Shown here piece by piece: positions 15,241 to 16,332 of a DNA stretch of 16,332 nt. The notes beneath the pieces were generated by a model. That model was not told the origin of the DNA, searched no databases, and was given only the letters and a program-made list of their open reading frames with translations. Source of the stretch: Candidatus Aminicenantota bacterium (GTDB taxonomy: Bacteria; Acidobacteriota; Aminicenantia; JAMOAD01); the NCBI GenBank assembly GCA_027061995.1, contig JAMOUT010000005.1, positions 1 through 16,332 on the forward strand, given 5' to 3'. Position 1 is the first letter of the stretch; the number at the start of each line of letters is the position of its first letter. The position numbers and the translations under genes are program-made.

Positions 15241-15255
15241 AGCGGGGAATATTCA

Positions 15256-15786
15256 TCAGATAAGTTTCCTCTCTTTGAGTTTATCAAGAACTTGTCCGTT
15301 AAAAAAAATCCCTTGATTCGGAGGTAAGTTGGTTTTTAACTCTAACTCTATCTCATTCACTTTTCTGACAATTTGTTCCATATTATCTTTTATGCGGTTC
15401 ATCCGATTGTTCAAAACATAACCTTTAAGCAGATAATTTTTTAACACTTTATTAGCCCGAATGCAAAACTGTGTTCCTTGTTTTGATTTGACACGATAAC
15501 CCACGGAAATAATTACATCAAGGTTATAGTATTCAACAAGTTTTGTTTGTGTTTTGCCTTTTATAGCACCATGTTGAGTGGTTAGTGCAAAAAATGCACA
15601 CACCTCTTTTCGCTTTAACTCACCTTCTTTGAAAATATTATTTATATGACGACTAATAACGCTTCTGTCTCTCCCGAACAATTGGCTTAATTGTTCTTTG
15701 TTCAACCATACAGTTTCATTTTCAATTCTTACTTTGATATGAGAGGAAAGTTCTTTTGATTGATATATTACGATTTCATTTTTCAT
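15256..15786 (-). CDS. RhuM-family protein, C-terminally shortened
   Basis: 176 aa. N-terminal helix-turn-helix-like block VWLNKEQLSQLFGRDRSVIS (26-45), then HINNIFKEGEL (47-57), QHGAIKGKTQ (71-80), YYNLDVIISVGYRV (86-99) and ANKVLKNYLLKGYVLNNR (111-128). These are the blocks of RhuM-family proteins (PF13310), often found inside type I restriction-modification loci. Many relatives are near 300-350 aa and continue after PNQGIFF-GQ with a second domain. Here the chain reads PPNQGIFFNGQVLDKLKERK and stops within 13 residues of the GQ, so about half the protein is missing. Either a deletion joined the linker to the former C-terminus, or this is a natural short form. There is no SD; the start overlaps the upstream 42-codon ORF by 11 nt, so translation is probably coupled. 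Molecular function of the family is not established. Confidence 0.82.
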   Translation of the reverse strand: MKNEIVIYQSKELSSHIKVRIENETVWLNKEQLSQLFGRDRSVISRHINNIFKEGELKRKEVCAFFALTTQHGAIKGKTQTKLVEYYNLDVIISVGYRVKSKQGTQFCIRANKVLKNYLLKGYVLNNRMNRIKDNMEQIVRKVNEIELELKTNLPPNQGIFFNGQVLDKLKERKLI

Positions 15787-15904
15787 TTTCTATTATCAAT
15801 TTTAGTTTTCCCATTATTTCGGCACTTTTTTTATCTAATTCACTGCTACAACCCGCATCTTTTCTTAATGCATCATCTATATTCTTAAATACTTGTTCAA
15901 ACAT
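15776..15904 (-). pseudogene. 42-codon ORF: remnant of type I restriction methylase HsdM (N-terminus)
   Basis: ATG at 15904 (minus strand) follows a GGGG-type site (GCGGGGAAGAAT); the stop TGA is at 15776-15778. The first 24 residues, with FKNIDDALRKDAGCSSELD, match the well-known start of one HsdM group (MFEQ-FKNIDD-L-KEAGC-TELDY). The usual continuation YTEQTSWLLFLKYLD is absent. Instead 18 residues, KKSAEIMGKLKLIIENEK, finish the ORF. It overlaps the rhuM-like start by 11 nt (ATGAAAAATGA). Inference: hsdM lost its centre by deletion, leaving head and tail joined, while keeping the overlap with rhuM. The tail as true HsdM C-terminus is a guess. The ORF lies 22 nt downstream of the nuclease gene. 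Confidence 0.62.
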
Positions 15905-15926
15905 ATTCTTCCCCGCACCTATCCCT

Positions 15927-16332
15927 TTAATGCTTAATCTCTTTATTTCTCAATTCTTCCGCTTTCCATTCGGAAATATTTCTCTCTTCTGTTGAAAAAT
16001 TTATCCCTATTAAAATTATCTCTTTTCCTTTGTTTAAATAGGGTTCATAGTATCTTCTCTCTTTTATCTGCTCTATAGCTTTATCCGCACTCTGATTGCA
16101 CTTAAACTCAATTATATAATACCTATCTTTTGTTTCTATAAGCATATCCATTATCCCTTTGTAATTCAGAACCTCTGTCCTGATATTTACACCGGATGCC
16201 GTTAATATTAAATAAAATATCGTATGAAAATATGCCTCGTTTATCCTATCTTTTCTCATCTGTGTATATGGTATCTCCGAATATATGCTTTTTATTATCT
16301 CTATCGCTTCTTCTATCTCTCCGTCTTCTATC
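15927..16332 (-). CDS. DUF1703-type protein, C-terminal PD-(D/E)XK nuclease domain (5' part outside window)
   Basis: The frame is open to the right edge. Reading on the minus strand from 16331 gives about 134 residues before the TAA at 15927-15929, so ATG 16259 is internal and the gene is cut by the window. Seen: IEEAIEIIKSIYSEIPY, then YFHTIFYLILTASG, a nuclease core with Asp in GIMDMLIET and Glu-x-Lys in YIIEFKCN, then KAIEQIKERRYYEPYL and ILIGINFSTEERNISEW. This is the C-terminal half of the PF09820/PF08011 proteins (AAA-ATPase-like plus PDDEXK_9), normally about 500-560 aa. These proteins occur in many copies in anaerobe genomes, and their function is not settled; a mobile or defence role is often proposed. 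The D-ExK residues are intact, so the nuclease fold is probably functional. It is 22 nt from the HsdM remnant and likely in one transcript with it. Confidence 0.85.
   Translation of the reverse strand, partial: IEDGEIEEAIEIIKSIYSEIPYTQMRKDRINEAYFHTIFYLILTASGVNIRTEVLNYKGIMDMLIETKDRYYIIEFKCNQSADKAIEQIKERRYYEPYLNKGKEIILIGINFSTEERNISEWKAEELRNKEIKH

Noticed and set aside
15756-15995. Plus-strand open frame of 79 codons across the accessory block
   Set aside because: It is hydrophobic shadow sequence antisense to the HsdM remnant and the nuclease gene; no SD and no similarity.
1-16332. CRISPR array, tRNA or rRNA genes, complete insertion sequence
   Set aside because: No regularly spaced repeats, no tRNA-like CCA ends or T-loop motifs noticed in the gaps, and no transposase motif in any frame.

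Overview
The window comes from an AT-rich bacterium (roughly one third G+C by eye) with a two-membrane envelope. The 5' edge carries the tail of an apparent outer-membrane beta-barrel protein ending in Phe. There is a lipobox protein, and a complete bat (Bacteroides aerotolerance-type) operon, which is typical of Bacteroidota, spirochaetes such as Leptospira and several uncultivated diderm phyla. I cannot assign a phylum from sequence alone.

Layout. 1-101: C-terminus of a barrel protein. 266-2115 (+): nadA (quinolinate synthase), overlapping a PP-loop tRNA thiolation-type enzyme with three conserved Cys. 2184-2669 (-): trmO, methylation of t6A37 in tRNA. 2871-6414 (+): clpB disaggregase, overlapping by 14 nt a membrane-anchored GT2 glycosyltransferase of the polyprenyl-phosphate type. 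6521-7519 (+): a lipoprotein of unknown function. 7538-9057 (+): an atypical SDR lacking the YxxxK pair, whose stop codon overlaps the start of a ComB-like 2-phosphosulfolactate phosphatase. 9125-9406 (+): ppnP nucleoside phosphorylase. 9503-15240 (+): six tightly overlapping genes of the bat system: a BatD/DUF4381-like membrane protein, BatA and BatB (VWA domains with intact MIDAS), BatC (periplasmic TPR), BatD, and BatE (TPR plus SH3b). No moxR ATPase or DUF58 gene, which usually lead such operons, is present. The encoded proteins probably form an inner-membrane/periplasmic complex.

15256-16332 (-) is an accessory block transcribed towards bat: the C-terminal PD-(D/E)XK nuclease half of a DUF1703-type protein, a previously hidden 42-codon ORF whose N-terminus looks like a type I restriction methylase (HsdM), and a shortened RhuM-family protein. 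The last two overlap by 11 nt. I interpret them as remnants of a type I restriction-modification locus in which hsdM, and perhaps rhuM, have collapsed by internal deletion.

Regulation. Four of the five promoter candidates have a TTGAA-type -35 (nadA, clpB, the lipoprotein gene and bat). The nadA and bat promoters have TTGAAT-N17-TATWWT placed only a few bases before ATG, and neither gene has a Shine-Dalgarno sequence, which suggests leaderless mRNAs. clpB, the lipoprotein gene, ppnP and trmO instead have strong GGAGG-type sites. clpB is preceded by an 11-bp direct repeat that may be a heat-shock control element. No CRISPR array, rRNA, tRNA or complete insertion sequence was seen, and no gene-free stretch exceeds about 200 nt.
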